In this document: positions 1-9,092 of the stretch, piece by piece
How the letters are laid out: every line of letters starts with the position of its first letter
Position numbering within the stretch: the first letter of the stretch is position 1
NCBI RefSeq assembly: GCF_014212495.1
Contig: NZ_JACKZC010000008.1
Location: 1 to 64,000, forward strand
DNA length: 64,000 nucleotides
DNA from: Pontibacter sp. Tf4
GTDB lineage: Bacteria > Bacteroidota > Bacteroidia > Cytophagales > Hymenobacteraceae
Direction of reading: 5' to 3'
The notes under the pieces: model-generated
Told to the model about the DNA's origin: nothing
Seen by the model: only the letters and a program-made list of their open reading frames with translations
Database searches by the model: none
Position numbers and translations under genes: made by a program

Positions 1-114
1 ACTTGCAATACCTTTTCAAAAATCTTTTTTTTCTTTTTTCAAGGCCACTGTCGGCGTGTTTCCACCTTCCACAAAGCCCTGAACTGCTTCCGGCTCACTG
101 CTTGAACCGGGTTG

Positions 115-146
115 CAAAGGTAACACCCTTCAAGGGATGTTTGCAA
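115..146 (-). promoter_or_regulatory. Minus-strand promoter (proximal of a tandem pair)
   Basis: TACCTTTG on the minus strand (115-122) is preceded by TTG (complement of 144-146) with a 21-nt spacer. It is a close match to the Bacteroidota consensus with a slightly long spacer, and it reads out of the left edge of the window. Confidence 0.4.
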
Positions 147-295
147 GCATTTGCAAAAAAGAAATCAGAAAGTTTTTTTTTGGGGAAGATTCGGTTGCTA
201 AAGTGTAGCTACGCTTGCGCCTGAGGGGTTTACACCCATTCGGCTCGACTCTTCTCCTCTCTCACTTTCCTTGCCCTTCCTGCTGAACGGGGAGG

Positions 296-325
296 CAAAA
301 GTAGGAAGTTTTTCCCTTCCCGCAA
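296..325 (-). promoter_or_regulatory. Minus-strand promoter (distal of a tandem pair)
   Basis: On the minus strand, a TTG (complement of CAA at 323-325) is followed by exactly 19 nt and then TACTTTTG (296-303), matching the Bacteroidota sigma-A consensus TTG-N19-TAnnTTTG. It reads leftward off the window. Paired with the element at 115-146, it resembles the tandem promoters often found before rRNA operons; the target gene itself is not visible. Confidence 0.5.
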
Positions 326-545
326 GCTCCCGGCCCAAAGTTTTCACCTGACAGAAGCTAAATGACTGAAAACCTGTGGCAAAATTTTACAGCCTGCGTT
401 ACCTTTACTTTTAAACCGGCATAATTCAACAGGATACAGCCGTTTCCGAACCTTCGCGCCTGCTCGGTTGGCTTGGCGCAGAGTGGTAACAGTTCAACAT
501 TAGGCTATAGTTCCATATGAGATGAACTTTCTTTAAAACCATAAA

Positions 546-573
546 GGCCCCAGGCTTTATGATGCCTGGGGCC
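546..573 (-). terminator. Terminator after purA
   Basis: A perfect 10-bp GC-rich stem (GGCCCCAGGC with its complement) encloses an 8-nt loop. On the minus strand it is followed by a T-rich run. It lies 23 nt beyond the purA stop codon and probably ends the spoT-fur-STAS-purA operon. Confidence 0.8.
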
Positions 574-595
574 ATTATCTATAGTTGATCGTAAC

Positions 596-1879
596 TTATA
601 CTTTCTCTGCTTCTCTCTTTAATGTGCTCTTTCTATCCGGGCCAACTGAAACTATAGTTATTGGCGCATGCAGATGAGACTCTATAAAGGAAAGGTAATT
701 TTTAAAGGCTTCCGGCAGCTCATCTACCAAATCAATTTTGTTCAGGTCCACTCTCCAGCCTGGCAATTCTTCATAAACCGGTTCCAGTTCTCCTGCTTCC
801 AACGAATGCGGCAACTGGTCGGTAATGTCACCATTAGGCAATCTATAGTGTGTGCAGACTTTTATAGTGTCAAAATCTGTCAGTACATCGGCCTTCATCA
901 TATTCAGCTGTGTTACCCCGTTCAGCATAATGCTGTATTTAAGAGTTGGCAAGTCTACCCAGCCGCAACGGCGCGGACGACCTGTTGTTGAGCCAAACTC
1001 GCGACCCGCCTGACGAATGGCTTCCCCTTCTTCATTTAATAATTCTGTCGGAAATGGGCCACTGCCTACGCGTGTGCAGTATGCTTTAAAGATACCGTAT
1101 ACTTCACCGATGTATTTCGGAGCAACACCTAAACCTGTACATGCACCAGCTACCATAGTTGTGGAAGAGGTTACGAACGGATATGTTCCGAAATCAATAT
1201 CCAGCAAAGAGCCTTGTGCGCCTTCGGCCAGTATGCGCTTGCCACTTTGCAGTGCTTCGTTTATCAGATATTCTGTATCGGCCAACTTCAGGGTACGCAG
1301 GTATTCAAGGGCAGCAAAGAATTGTTGTTCCTGTTCTGCAATCTCAAGCGTCTGACCATAGAATTCCACCATTTTGCGGTGGCGGTCTACCAGTTTATTA
1401 TAACGGTCCTTAAAATCAGGAGCCAGTATATCGCCCACGCGCAAACCAACACGGCCAATTTTATCCTGGTATGTAGGGCCTATTCCTTTAAGGGTTGATC
1501 CGATCTTGCCGCTCCCCAGCGCTTCTTCCGAAACTCTGTCTAATACCTTATGCGATGGCAGTATAAGCGCCGCCTTTTTGGAGATGAATAGGTTTTTAGC
1601 AGCGTCTACGCCACGGTCCTGCAGTTTCTGCATCTCAATCTGGAACACGATCGGGTCGAGCACTACGCCGTTGCCAATAACATTCTGGATATGCGGATGA
1701 AAGATACCAGACGGGATCTGGTGCAGTACATGCTTTGTACCTTCAAACTCTAATGTATGTCCTGCATTCGGACCACCCTGGAAACGGGCTACCATGTCAT
1801 AGGTCGGTGCTAGTACGTCAACGATTTTGCCTTTGCCTTCGTCGCCCCACTGCAGACCTAATAAAATATCAACTGCCAT
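596..1879 (-). CDS. purA: Adenylosuccinate synthetase
   Basis: PurA joins IMP and aspartate using GTP to form adenylosuccinate, the first committed step from IMP to AMP in the cytoplasm. The 427-aa product has the family length. The N-terminal GDEGKGK nucleotide-binding loop is at residues 12-18 and NAGHT at 38-42. It is the last gene of an apparent operon: the STAS gene ends 7 nt upstream, and spoT and fur lie further upstream. GTP and ppGpp bind PurA in many bacteria, so shared transcription with a (p)ppGpp enzyme gene is suggestive, but that link is inference. An AACTATAGTT palindrome at 650-659 lies inside the gene and is read as Thr-Ile-Val. Confidence 0.98.
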   Translation of the reverse strand: MAVDILLGLQWGDEGKGKIVDVLAPTYDMVARFQGGPNAGHTLEFEGTKHVLHQIPSGIFHPHIQNVIGNGVVLDPIVFQIEMQKLQDRGVDAAKNLFISKKAALILPSHKVLDRVSEEALGSGKIGSTLKGIGPTYQDKIGRVGLRVGDILAPDFKDRYNKLVDRHRKMVEFYGQTLEIAEQEQQFFAALEYLRTLKLADTEYLINEALQSGKRILAEGAQGSLLDIDFGTYPFVTSSTTMVAGACTGLGVAPKYIGEVYGIFKAYCTRVGSGPFPTELLNEEGEAIRQAGREFGSTTGRPRRCGWVDLPTLKYSIMLNGVTQLNMMKADVLTDFDTIKVCTHYRLPNGDITDQLPHSLEAGELEPVYEELPGWRVDLNKIDLVDELPEAFKNYLSFIESHLHAPITIVSVGPDRKSTLKREAEKV

Positions 1880-1886
1880 TTAAGTG

Positions 1887-2237
1887 TTAGTAAATTGATT
1901 CCTTTAAGAATTGGGCTGCGTAGTCATCGTTCTCGGCTATAGTAAAAATAGCGTTGAGCTTGGTAACGATGAGCAGCTTGCGGATGTGATCGGATGGTTT
2001 GATGAGCACGAGCTCGCCACCCCGGTTCCTGAACTTGGTAAGCAACGACACCAGCACGCCCATACCACTGCTATCCATAAATCTGACATTAGAGAGATCT
2101 ACAGCGCAAAGCAGCACCTTGCCATCCTGCAGGCCATCTACCTCTTCAATCATCTGCAGCGTGTCGGTGCCGGCTACCAGGTCGCCCTGAAGCCTTACAA
2201 ACAGCAGATCATCTTTAAGTTCGGTCCTGTACTTCAT
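1887..2237 (-). CDS. STAS-domain protein (anti-sigma factor antagonist type)
   Basis: This 116-aa protein is a single STAS domain like SpoIIAA/RsbV. The DSSG motif at residues 55-58 contains the serine that partner-switching kinases phosphorylate in this family. Such proteins release a sigma factor or other partner by binding an anti-sigma kinase; no kinase or sigma factor is encoded in the window, so the partner is unknown. Its start overlaps the end of the fur-family gene by 23 nt, and purA follows after 7 nt, so it is very likely co-transcribed with spoT, fur and purA. The arrangement suggests a stress or growth-control role, which is inference. Confidence 0.9.
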   Translation of the reverse strand: MKYRTELKDDLLFVRLQGDLVAGTDTLQMIEEVDGLQDGKVLLCAVDLSNVRFMDSSGMGVLVSLLTKFRNRGGELVLIKPSDHIRKLLIVTKLNAIFTIAENDDYAAQFLKESIY

Positions 2238-2709
2238 GTGCTTGCTCCTGTGTCAGTTTTTTAGTGCGGCAATCGCCACAAACACCATATAGGTTCAGAG
2301 AATGATGCAAGATATGAAAATTTAACAGTTCGCCCACCATAGTTTGGATCTGATGCACTCTTGGGTCGCAAAACTCAACCACTTTATGGCATTCGGTACA
2401 GATCACGTGGTCGTGCTGGCGGTAGCCATACGATTTTTCGTACTGCGCCAGGTTACGGCCAAACTGGTGCTTGCTTACCAGGTCGTTCTCTACCAGCAGG
2501 TCCAGGGTATTGTAAACAGTAGCCCGGCTTACCTGGTAGTTCTTGTTTTTCATACTTATATAGAGCGACTCCACATCAAAATGGCCATCGCGGGAATATA
2601 TCTCTTCCAGGATAGCATAGCGCTCCGGCGTTTTGCGCAGCCCTTTGCTTTCGAGGTAAGCGGTAAATATCTTTTTTACTTCTTCAAATTTTACAGGATC
2701 TAATGCCAT
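2215..2709 (-). CDS. Fur-family transcriptional regulator
   Basis: This 164-aa metal-dependent repressor has an N-terminal winged helix, with recognition-helix residues [12 protein letters not shown] near 61-72. The C-terminal dimerisation domain carries HDH at 99-101 and two CxxC pairs (Cys104/107 and Cys144/147), which hold the structural zinc in Fur and PerR proteins. The sequence alone does not separate Fur, PerR and Zur. It sits between spoT (29 nt upstream) and the STAS gene (23-nt overlap), an unusual place for an iron or peroxide regulator that implies coupling to the stringent-response operon. The last 20 or so residues form a polar tail. Confidence 0.93.
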   Translation of the reverse strand: MALDPVKFEEVKKIFTAYLESKGLRKTPERYAILEEIYSRDGHFDVESLYISMKNKNYQVSRATVYNTLDLLVENDLVSKHQFGRNLAQYEKSYGYRQHDHVICTECHKVVEFCDPRVHQIQTMVGELLNFHILHHSLNLYGVCGDCRTKKLTQEQAHEVQDRT

Positions 2710-2738
2710 GTCGTCTGTTTTATAGTTTGGCCTGTGCC

Positions 2739-4925
2739 TTAATCAAAACGCTCAACGGTTAGTATACCGTTCACTTTGCCCATCCGCTGTATCAGTTTAT
2801 CCAGGTGGCCGGTGTCGTTCACGAACACCATAATGTTCCCTTCAAATATACCATCGTGCGAGTCTATAGTTATAGAGCGCATATTTACGCGTAAGCTGTT
2901 AGAGATAATGCGGGTAAGGTCGTTTACCAAACCAACTCTGTCGGTACCTTTTATGCGGATACCTGCCAGAAACGCCAGCTCTTTCTGCTCTGTCCATTTG
3001 GCGCGAACGATACGGTTGCCATAGTTCGACATCAGTTCGATGGCGCGCAGGCAGTTGGTGCGGTGTATCTCAATATCTTCGTCGCCGGTCTCAAAGCCGA
3101 ACACATCATCGCCGGGGATAGGGTTACAGCATGAGGCCAGCCTATAGTTCATGTTGGAGGTTTTCTCTCCTATCACCAGCATATCCGAGTTCACGCCACG
3201 TATCTTCTGCACCTCCCTGTCAAAGCTTTTCGGATCTAAGGTAGAGCTGCCTTTCTCGGCGGCGGCTGTAAAGATCACCTCTTTTATATTCTTCGGGTCG
3301 ATGTGCCCCATCGCAATCCTATAGTGCAGGTCCTGCACCGACGGCACATTAAAGAAGGCCATCAGTTTGTTTAGGTTTGTCTGATTATCGGATATCTTCA
3401 GCTGCGAAAGTCTTTTATCCAGCAGTACCTTGCCTTGCTCGGTTTTATGTTTGCGTTCTTCGCGCAGGGCTTCTTTTATGCGGGCCCTTGCCTTGGAGGT
3501 AACAGCATAGTTCAGCCATTCCTCATTAGGCTTCTGCTTCTGCGAGGTCAGGATCTCTACCTGGTCGCCGTTGTATAACCTATAGCTGAGCGGAACCAGC
3601 TTCTGGTTTACCTTGGCGCCCAGGCAATGCAACCCGATCTGGCTGTGTATCTCAAAGGCAAAATCCAGGGCAGTGGCTTTGTCCGGCAGTATGATCAGTT
3701 CGCCCTTCGGCGTAAATACAAACACTTCCTCCACAAAAAGGTTTTTGCGGAACTCGTCCATAAACTCGAGGGCATTGCCGGTGTTGTTTTCCAGCATATC
3801 GCGCACTTTGTTTATCCACTGCTCCAGACCCGATTCGTTGCCAGCACCGTCCTTATACTTCCAGTGGGCCGCGTATCCGCGCTCGGCAATATCATCCATG
3901 CGCTGGGTACGTATCTGCACCTCTACCCACTGCCCCGATTTACTCATTACAGTTGTATGTAACGATTCGTAGCCGTTGGCTTTAGGCGTATTTACCCAGT
4001 CGCGCAGGCGGTCAGGATTGGGCTGGTAAAAGTCTGTTATAATAGAGTATACCTGCCAGCAGGCGGCTTTCTCACTCTCCAAAGGAACGTCCAGGATAAT
4101 GCGGATGGCAAACAGGTCGTATACTTCTTCGAACGTGATGTTCTGCTTCTTTATCTTTTTAAGGATAGAGTAGATCGATTTCGGGCGGCCCTTAATGGTA
4201 AACTTAAAGCCATGCTTGCGCAGCTCCTCTTCAATCGGGGCTATAAAATCCTTTATAAACTTACTGCGCGCACTACGCGTCTGGCGTATCTTATTCGAGA
4301 TATCCTTATAGGTAGCCGTGTCAGTGTACTTTAAGTATAAGTCTTCCAGCTCCGATTTGATAGCATACAAACCCAGGCGGTGAGCCAGCGGCGCATACAG
4401 GTACATGGTTTCGGAAGCGATCTTGAGCTGCTTGTGGCGCGGCATGCTGTCCAGGGTACGCATGTTGTGCAGGCGGTCGGCCAGCTTTATCAGGATCACC
4501 CTTACGTCGTCGCTCAGGGTCAGCAGCATTTTACGGAAGTTCTCGGCCTGCTGCGAAGTACCGTAATCAAACACACCGGAGATCTTGGTCAGTCCTTCTA
4601 TAATACGCGCCACACTTGGCCCGAAGTCGCGCTCCACATCTTCGATCTCCATTTCGGTGTCTTCCACCACATCGTGCAGCAGGGCGGCAATTATAGATGT
4701 AGTGCCCAGGCCAATTTCCTCCACTGCAATCTGGGCCACCGCTATCGGGTGATAGATATAAGGCTCGCCGGATTTACGACGCATGTCCTTATGCGCCTCC
4801 ACCGATGTATAAAAGGCTTTCTTTATGATCTTGGCATCGTTATCCCTTAAAAAAGGCTTGGCGTGCCGAAGTAATCTTCTGTAAAGTCGTAAGATCTCTT
4901 TGCGTTCTGCTTCCGGATCGATCAT
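2739..4925 (-). CDS. RelA/SpoT (p)ppGpp synthetase/hydrolase
   Basis: This 728-aa long RSH protein makes and degrades the alarmone (p)ppGpp. The N-terminal HD hydrolase has HP at 59-60 and LLHDVVEDT with the metal-binding HD at 84-85. The synthetase domain follows, with [10 protein letters not shown] and ANGYESLHT motifs. A TGS domain (starting VFVFTPKGE) and a C-terminal ACT domain (around [13 protein letters not shown]) complete the family order. Both catalytic halves look intact, so a bifunctional enzyme is expected, as usual when a bacterium has one long RSH. It is first in the spoT-fur-STAS-purA operon, with a near-perfect promoter at 5023-5052. Confidence 0.97.
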   Translation of the reverse strand: MIDPEAERKEILRLYRRLLRHAKPFLRDNDAKIIKKAFYTSVEAHKDMRRKSGEPYIYHPIAVAQIAVEEIGLGTTSIIAALLHDVVEDTEMEIEDVERDFGPSVARIIEGLTKISGVFDYGTSQQAENFRKMLLTLSDDVRVILIKLADRLHNMRTLDSMPRHKQLKIASETMYLYAPLAHRLGLYAIKSELEDLYLKYTDTATYKDISNKIRQTRSARSKFIKDFIAPIEEELRKHGFKFTIKGRPKSIYSILKKIKKQNITFEEVYDLFAIRIILDVPLESEKAACWQVYSIITDFYQPNPDRLRDWVNTPKANGYESLHTTVMSKSGQWVEVQIRTQRMDDIAERGYAAHWKYKDGAGNESGLEQWINKVRDMLENNTGNALEFMDEFRKNLFVEEVFVFTPKGELIILPDKATALDFAFEIHSQIGLHCLGAKVNQKLVPLSYRLYNGDQVEILTSQKQKPNEEWLNYAVTSKARARIKEALREERKHKTEQGKVLLDKRLSQLKISDNQTNLNKLMAFFNVPSVQDLHYRIAMGHIDPKNIKEVIFTAAAEKGSSTLDPKSFDREVQKIRGVNSDMLVIGEKTSNMNYRLASCCNPIPGDDVFGFETGDEDIEIHRTNCLRAIELMSNYGNRIVRAKWTEQKELAFLAGIRIKGTDRVGLVNDLTRIISNSLRVNMRSITIDSHDGIFEGNIMVFVNDTGHLDKLIQRMGKVNGILTVERFD

Positions 4926-5022
4926 ATCACTTGTAGGGTCTCAAAAAAAGCGGATAACCGCATTATACTGGCTGCCAAAGGATTAGCTATAGTTATAAAA
5001 CTATGGTAGCCATACTAAGTTT

Positions 5023-5052
5023 CAAATATACAGGATAAATAACTGCATTCAA
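5023..5052 (-). promoter_or_regulatory. Promoter of the spoT operon
   Basis: Minus strand: TTG (complement of CAA at 5050-5052), exactly 19 nt, then TATATTTG (5023-5030). This matches the Bacteroidota consensus fully. The predicted start near 5016 leaves a leader of about 90 nt before the spoT start codon at 4925; the leader contains a CTATAG palindrome core. Confidence 0.75.
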
Positions 5053-5118
5053 TAGCCTGTGTTAAAAGCACCTGCGGCATTGGCCCGAAAAAATATTAAG
5101 TTTTTTTTGATGCAGCTA

Positions 5119-5148
5119 TTGCAATTAAAAATCTGAGTCGTAATTTTG
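5119..5148 (+). promoter_or_regulatory. Promoter of tRNA-Leu
   Basis: TTG (5119-5121), exactly 19 nt, then TAATTTTG (5141-5148): a full match to the Bacteroidota consensus. An A/T-rich run lies upstream. The predicted start near 5155 is about 23 nt before the tRNA. It is divergent from the spoT promoter, about 65 bp away. Confidence 0.75.
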
Positions 5149-5177
5149 CATCACTATTACAAACAAGCACACATTAT

Positions 5178-5259
5178 GCGGATGTGGCGAAATTGGTAGA
5201 CGCACTAGACTTAGGATCTAGCGCTGCGAGGCATGGGGGTTCGAGTCCCTCCATCCGCA
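5178..5259 (+). tRNA. tRNA-Leu (anticodon UAG)
   Basis: An 82-nt tRNA. The acceptor stem pairs GCGGATG (5178-5184) with CATCCGC (5252-5258), and the discriminator is A5259. The anticodon stem CTAGA/TCTAG encloses the loop CTTAGGA with anticodon TAG at 5212-5214, so it reads CUA-type leucine codons. The extended variable region and the TTCGAGTC T-arm fit a class II leucine tRNA. The 3' CCA is not encoded. It has its own promoter and a terminator-like hairpin follows at 5273-5298. Confidence 0.95.
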
Positions 5260-5272
5260 CAACAAAACAATG

Positions 5273-5298
5273 AACCCTCAACAGCGATGTTGGGGGTT
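5273..5298 (+). terminator. Hairpin after tRNA-Leu
   Basis: An 11-bp stem (one G-T wobble) with a GCGA loop is followed by a short T-rich run. It probably ends or attenuates tRNA transcription before the trigger factor gene. The hairpin covers the region where a longer trigger-factor reading frame would have to start, which argues for the later start. Confidence 0.5.
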
Positions 5299-5339
5299 TG
5301 TTATTACTGGATGTATCAAAACTAAAAAATTTTATAGCC

Positions 5340-6662
5340 TTGAATATTACATTAAACCAAACCGACAGCACGAACGCGCAACTGAAGGTGGTACTGGAAG
5401 AAGCAGATTACGCTTCTAAAGTTGACCAGCAGGTAAAAGAATTCAGCAAGAAAGCCCAGATCAAAGGTTTCAGACCGGGTAAGGTGCCTGCCGGACTTGT
5501 TAAAAAAATGTACGGCAAGAGCATTCTGGTAGAGCAGATCAACAAACTGCTGCAGGAAGAGATCTCTAAATACATTAAAGAAAATGATGTAAAACTGCTG
5601 GGCGAACCACTTCCGGAGCCAAGCCAGGCTGACATTGACTGGGATAACCAGAAAGAGTTTGAATTTACCTACGCTGTAGGTTTACTGCCGGATTTCAACC
5701 TTCCGCTGGATAAGAGCGTAGACGGGTACGCTGTTGAACTGGATCAGAAAACGGTTGACGAAGCGTACGAGAACATCAAGCGCCAGTTCGGTAAAACCAC
5801 TAACCCGGAAACATCGGAAGAAGGCGACTTTATTTATGGCGACCTGAAGCAGGTAGACGGCGAATTTGAGTCGAAGACCCTGATCCCGACCAACCGTGTA
5901 GTAGCTGGTAAAGAGCAGTTTGTAGGTGTTAAAGCTGGTGATGTTATCAAATTCGATATCCGTAAGGCGTTCGGAGATGACAATGCTGCCCTTGCCCACG
6001 TAACCGGCCTGAGCAAAGAAGTAACTGCTGACCTGAACGGTGAGTTTGAGTTTACAGTAGAGAAGATCAACCGCACAGAAGAAGCTGAGCTAAACCAGGA
6101 ACTGTTCGACAAACTGTTTGGTAAAGACGAAGTTAAGACAGAAGAAGAGTTTGATGCCAAGATCCGTGAGACGATCAAGGAGAACTATGACCGTGAAGCT
6201 GATAACCTGCTGAACCGCAACATCATCGACACACTGGTTGATAATGTAGCTGTTGACATCCCGGCTGATTTCTTTAAGCGTTGGTTACAGGTAACAAACG
6301 AAGGCCGCTTAACTACAGAGCAGATCGAGGAGAACTTTGACAAGTATACCAAAGAGCTGAAGTGGTCTATGATCAAGAACAAGGTTGTAGAGGAGAACGA
6401 GCTGAAAGTAACGAACGATGAAGTTGTAAGCAGCACGAAGGAGAAGATGATGGCCCAGTTCAACATGCCGGAAATTCCTGAAGAACTGGCTGAAAGCATG
6501 AACAACTATGCACAGCAGTATCTGCAGCAGGACAACGGCCGTAACTACATTAACGAGTACGAGCAACTGCTGGCCGAGAAGGTGCTCGCTAAACTAAAAG
6601 AAAAGATGACTGTTGTAGAGAAAACAATCTCTGCAGAGGACTTCAGAAACTTATCGTTCTAA
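5340..6662 (+). CDS. tig: Trigger factor, ribosome-associated chaperone
   Basis: Trigger factor binds ribosomal protein L23 at the exit tunnel and shields nascent chains. The N-terminal ribosome-binding signature GFRPGKVP is present at about residues 44-51, followed by a peptidyl-prolyl isomerase-like middle region (from about 150) and a long helical C-terminal region. I chose the TTG at 5340 because the resulting N-terminus (L/M-N-I-T-L) matches Bacteroidota trigger factors. The open frame extends back to another TTG at 5298, but that lies in the hairpin after tRNA-Leu. The resulting 440-aa protein has the family length. It is followed by clpP and clpX, the classic tig-clpP-clpX order. Confidence 0.95.
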   Translation: MNITLNQTDSTNAQLKVVLEEADYASKVDQQVKEFSKKAQIKGFRPGKVPAGLVKKMYGKSILVEQINKLLQEEISKYIKENDVKLLGEPLPEPSQADIDWDNQKEFEFTYAVGLLPDFNLPLDKSVDGYAVELDQKTVDEAYENIKRQFGKTTNPETSEEGDFIYGDLKQVDGEFESKTLIPTNRVVAGKEQFVGVKAGDVIKFDIRKAFGDDNAALAHVTGLSKEVTADLNGEFEFTVEKINRTEEAELNQELFDKLFGKDEVKTEEEFDAKIRETIKENYDREADNLLNRNIIDTLVDNVAVDIPADFFKRWLQVTNEGRLTTEQIEENFDKYTKELKWSMIKNKVVEENELKVTNDEVVSSTKEKMMAQFNMPEIPEELAESMNNYAQQYLQQDNGRNYINEYEQLLAEKVLAKLKEKMTVVEKTISAEDFRNLSF

Positions 6663-6692
6663 CTATAGCGCGATATAAATAAGTATATTATC

Positions 6693-6725
6693 AAAAAAGT
6701 CCTTTAGTTTTTAAAGGACTTTTTT
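6693..6725 (+). terminator. Terminator after trigger factor
   Basis: A perfect 14-bp stem with a 5-nt loop; the A-run/T-run arms make it work in either direction. It lies 30 nt after the tig stop and separates tig from clpP. Confidence 0.85.
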
Positions 6726-6755
6726 ATTTTTGACAAAACCGTAACCTAAACAACT

Positions 6756-7457
6756 ATGATGTTTAACAAAGACGAGTTCCGCAAATTCGCTGTAAAAGGC
6801 CAGGGCCTGAGCGGCCTGGGCGTAGACCAATATATTCACCACATAGAGGGCAGAGCCATGCACAACATTGAAAGCATGACCCGCTCTGTAATCGAAGAAC
6901 GCCCTACCAACTTCCGTGAGATCGACGTATTCTCACGCCTGATCATGGACCGCATTATTTTCTTAGGCACGCAGGTAGATGATTTTATCGCCAATATCAT
7001 CACTGCACAGTTACTGTTCCTGGAGTCGGCGGATGCGAAGAAGGATATCCTGCTGTACATTAACTCACCGGGTGGCTCGGTGTATGCCGGCCTTGGTATT
7101 TACGATACCATGCAGTATGTAAACCCTGATGTAGCTACGATCTGTACAGGTCTGGCGGCAAGTATGGGCGCTGTGTTGCTGGCTGGTGGTGCTAAAGACA
7201 AGCGCTCTGCCCTGCCTCACTCCCGCATCATGATTCACCAGCCAATGGGTGGCGCACAAGGCCAGGCAACCGATATCGAGATCACAGCCCGCGAAATCCT
7301 GAAACTGAAGAAGGAACTATACGAGATCCTGGCGCAGCACTCAGGCAAATCGTACCAGGACATTTACGACAACTCGGAGCGTGACTACTGGATGCGTGCC
7401 GAAGAAGCAAAAGAGTTTGGCCTGATCGACGAAGTACTGACACGCAAGAAACAGTAA
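6756..7457 (+). CDS. clpP: ATP-dependent Clp protease proteolytic subunit
   Basis: ClpP is the tetradecameric serine protease chamber that works with ClpX and ClpA/C. At 233 aa it is longer than the mature E. coli enzyme because of an N-terminal extension of about 30-40 residues, which may be a propeptide. The catalytic triad is visible as Ser136 (ASMGA), His161 (MIHQP) and Asp210 (ERDYW), with the spacing known from E. coli ClpP. It lies 94 nt after trigger factor and about 350 nt before clpX, each with its own terminator, so the genes are neighbours but probably separately transcribed. Confidence 0.97.
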   Translation: MMFNKDEFRKFAVKGQGLSGLGVDQYIHHIEGRAMHNIESMTRSVIEERPTNFREIDVFSRLIMDRIIFLGTQVDDFIANIITAQLLFLESADAKKDILLYINSPGGSVYAGLGIYDTMQYVNPDVATICTGLAASMGAVLLAGGAKDKRSALPHSRIMIHQPMGGAQGQATDIEITAREILKLKKELYEILAQHSGKSYQDIYDNSERDYWMRAEEAKEFGLIDEVLTRKKQ

Positions 7458-7481
7458 CCTTTTTCAGGTAACTATAGATAT

Positions 7482-7509
7482 AAACCCACTCCGGCTTCGG
7501 GGTGGGTTT
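7482..7509 (+). terminator. Terminator after clpP
   Basis: The stem AAACCCAC with GTGGGTTT, extended by inner CCG/CGG pairs, is followed by GTCTTTTT. It lies 24 nt past the clpP stop. Confidence 0.8.
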
Positions 7510-7751
7510 GTCTTTTTACACCGGTTTGCAAGGGGTTTGCTTACTTAGCGGCCGGGCTATAGCTAAATAGTGAAAGAATACGCAAATATTTATCAACAGG
7601 TGGTTGTGGATACCTGTTGAATGTATTCACCTAATTATCAGGCACTTAATTAAAAATAGCGGAATATAAATAATTTAATTCTAAGGGCATTTTTGAGTGT
7701 TTTTTTCAGAGAGCCTCAAATATTTTATGTTTTAATAAACTTCCAATTTTG

Positions 7752-7759
7752 TACCTTTG
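7752..7759 (+). promoter_or_regulatory. Promoter -7 element for clpX
   Basis: TACCTTTG matches the Bacteroidota -7 consensus, about 50 nt before the clpX start. The matching -33 element is weak (TTT at the expected 19-nt spacing). Confidence 0.5.
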
Positions 7760-7809
7760 TTTTGAGCGTGGTATAAAACGCTCCTTATTCCCTGTACCAA
7801 ACAATACTT

Positions 7810-9033
7810 ATGGCTGAGATTACGTGCTCATTTTGCGGCAAAAACAAGAAAGATGTATCGGTGATGATCTCCGGTATAAACGCGCATATCTGCGACCGAT
7901 GCATTGGGCAGGCCCAACAGATCCTGAACGAAGAGAACAAGATCAGAGCCAGCAGCCGCAGCCCTAAGTTTAACCTGATGAAGCCACGCGAGATGAAGGA
8001 GTACCTTGATCAGTTTGTGGTTGGCCAGGATGAAGCAAAGAAGGTAATGTCGGTGGCGGTGTATAACCACTACAAACGCCTGATGCAGCACAGCGACAAC
8101 GAGGATGTGGTGATCGAGAAATCGAACATTATCATGGTTGGCGAAACCGGTACAGGTAAAACGTACCTGGCCCGCATGATGGCTGGTATTCTGCAGGTGC
8201 CGTTCTGTATTGCCGATGCTACGGTACTGACCGAAGCCGGTTATGTAGGTGAAGACGTAGAAAGCATACTTACCCGTTTGTTGCAGGCCGCCGACTATAA
8301 TGTAGAAGCAGCCGAACGCGGCATCGTTTATATTGATGAGATCGATAAGATTGCCCGTAAGAGCGATAACCCATCTATTACCCGCGATGTGAGCGGCGAA
8401 GGTGTACAGCAGGCCTTACTTAAGTTACTGGAAGGTACTGTAGTAAACGTGCCACCACAAGGCGGACGCAAGCACCCGGAACAGAAAATGATCACGGTAA
8501 ATACAGAGAACATCCTGTTCATTTGCGGAGGTGCCTTTGTAGGTATCGACAGACTGATCAAGAACCGTTTGAATACCCGCCCAATTGGTTTCTCTAAATC
8601 GAAGCAGGACGATAACGAAGAAGGTGAAAACTTCCTGCGTTATTTATCTGCCCAGGACCTGAAGAACTTTGGTCTGATACCAGAACTGATCGGTCGTTTA
8701 CCAGTACTGACGCACCTGAACCCGCTGGATAAGGAAACGCTGAGACTGATTCTGCTGGAGCCTAAGAACTCTATTGTAAAACAATACAAGCGCCTGTTCG
8801 AGATGGAGAACATCAACCTGACGTTTGATGAAAGTGCATTGGATTACATCGTTGAGAAAGCTTCGGAATACAAGTTGGGTGCCCGTGGTCTGCGTTCTAT
8901 CTGCGAAGGTATTATGACAGACGCCATGTTTGATCTGCCATCGGAAGAAGGAACCAAAGAACTGGTAATTACCGGTGATTATGCCCGTGAGAAGTTCGAG
9001 AAATCAAGCTTAAAGCAATTGAAAGTGGCGTAA
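7810..9033 (+). CDS. clpX: Clp protease ATP-binding subunit ClpX
   Basis: ClpX is the AAA+ unfoldase that recognises substrates such as ssrA-tagged proteins and threads them into ClpP. The 407-aa protein has the N-terminal C4 zinc domain (Cys6, Cys9, Cys28, Cys31), the Walker A motif GETGTGKT at 111-118, Walker B VYIDEIDK, and the C-terminal sensor region ending in a helical domain (GARGLRS). All key residues are present and the length is typical. It is transcribed from its own promoter (7752-7759) and followed by a strong terminator. Confidence 0.98.
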   Translation: MAEITCSFCGKNKKDVSVMISGINAHICDRCIGQAQQILNEENKIRASSRSPKFNLMKPREMKEYLDQFVVGQDEAKKVMSVAVYNHYKRLMQHSDNEDVVIEKSNIIMVGETGTGKTYLARMMAGILQVPFCIADATVLTEAGYVGEDVESILTRLLQAADYNVEAAERGIVYIDEIDKIARKSDNPSITRDVSGEGVQQALLKLLEGTVVNVPPQGGRKHPEQKMITVNTENILFICGGAFVGIDRLIKNRLNTRPIGFSKSKQDDNEEGENFLRYLSAQDLKNFGLIPELIGRLPVLTHLNPLDKETLRLILLEPKNSIVKQYKRLFEMENINLTFDESALDYIVEKASEYKLGARGLRSICEGIMTDAMFDLPSEEGTKELVITGDYAREKFEKSSLKQLKVA

Positions 9034-9054
9034 ATTCTACTTACCTATAGTATC

Positions 9055-9092
9055 AAAAAAATCCCCGGTAGTTAACCTGCCGGGGATTTTTG
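9055..9092 (+). terminator. Terminator after clpX
   Basis: ATCCCCGG pairs with CCGGGGAT around an 11-nt loop, flanked by A and T runs. It lies about 25 nt past the clpX stop. Confidence 0.85.

Larger units (their letters stand above)
1..595. other. Non-coding left-edge region
   Basis: No convincing gene lies here. The only ORF (3-224, plus) has low-complexity, frame-accident composition. Two minus-strand Bacteroidota promoters (296-325 and 115-146) point out of the left edge, which suggests that a strongly expressed minus-strand transcription unit begins just left of the window. The purA terminator is at 546-573 and one CTATAG palindrome core lies near 485. Confidence 0.6.
7458..7809. other. 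clpP-clpX intergenic region with DnaA-box-like cluster
   Basis: A 352-nt gap. After the clpP terminator (7482-7509) comes a cluster resembling DnaA boxes: TTATCAACA at 7590-7598 and TGTGGATAC at 7605-7613 (complement GTATCCACA), each one mismatch from TTATCCACA, and a weaker GTATTCACC at 7623-7631. The first two sit in an inverted repeat, CAACAGGT (7594-7601) and ACCTGTTG (7612-7619). An A/T-rich stretch follows to about 7750, then the clpX promoter. It could be a replication origin or a regulator site before clpX. Confidence 0.4.

Noticed and set aside
3-224. 73-aa open frame at the left edge
   Set aside because: Low-complexity translation, overlaps leftward promoter elements, no recognisable features.
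5298-5339. N-terminal extension of trigger factor
   Set aside because: It begins inside the hairpin after tRNA-Leu and does not match the family N-terminus; TTG at 5340 fits.
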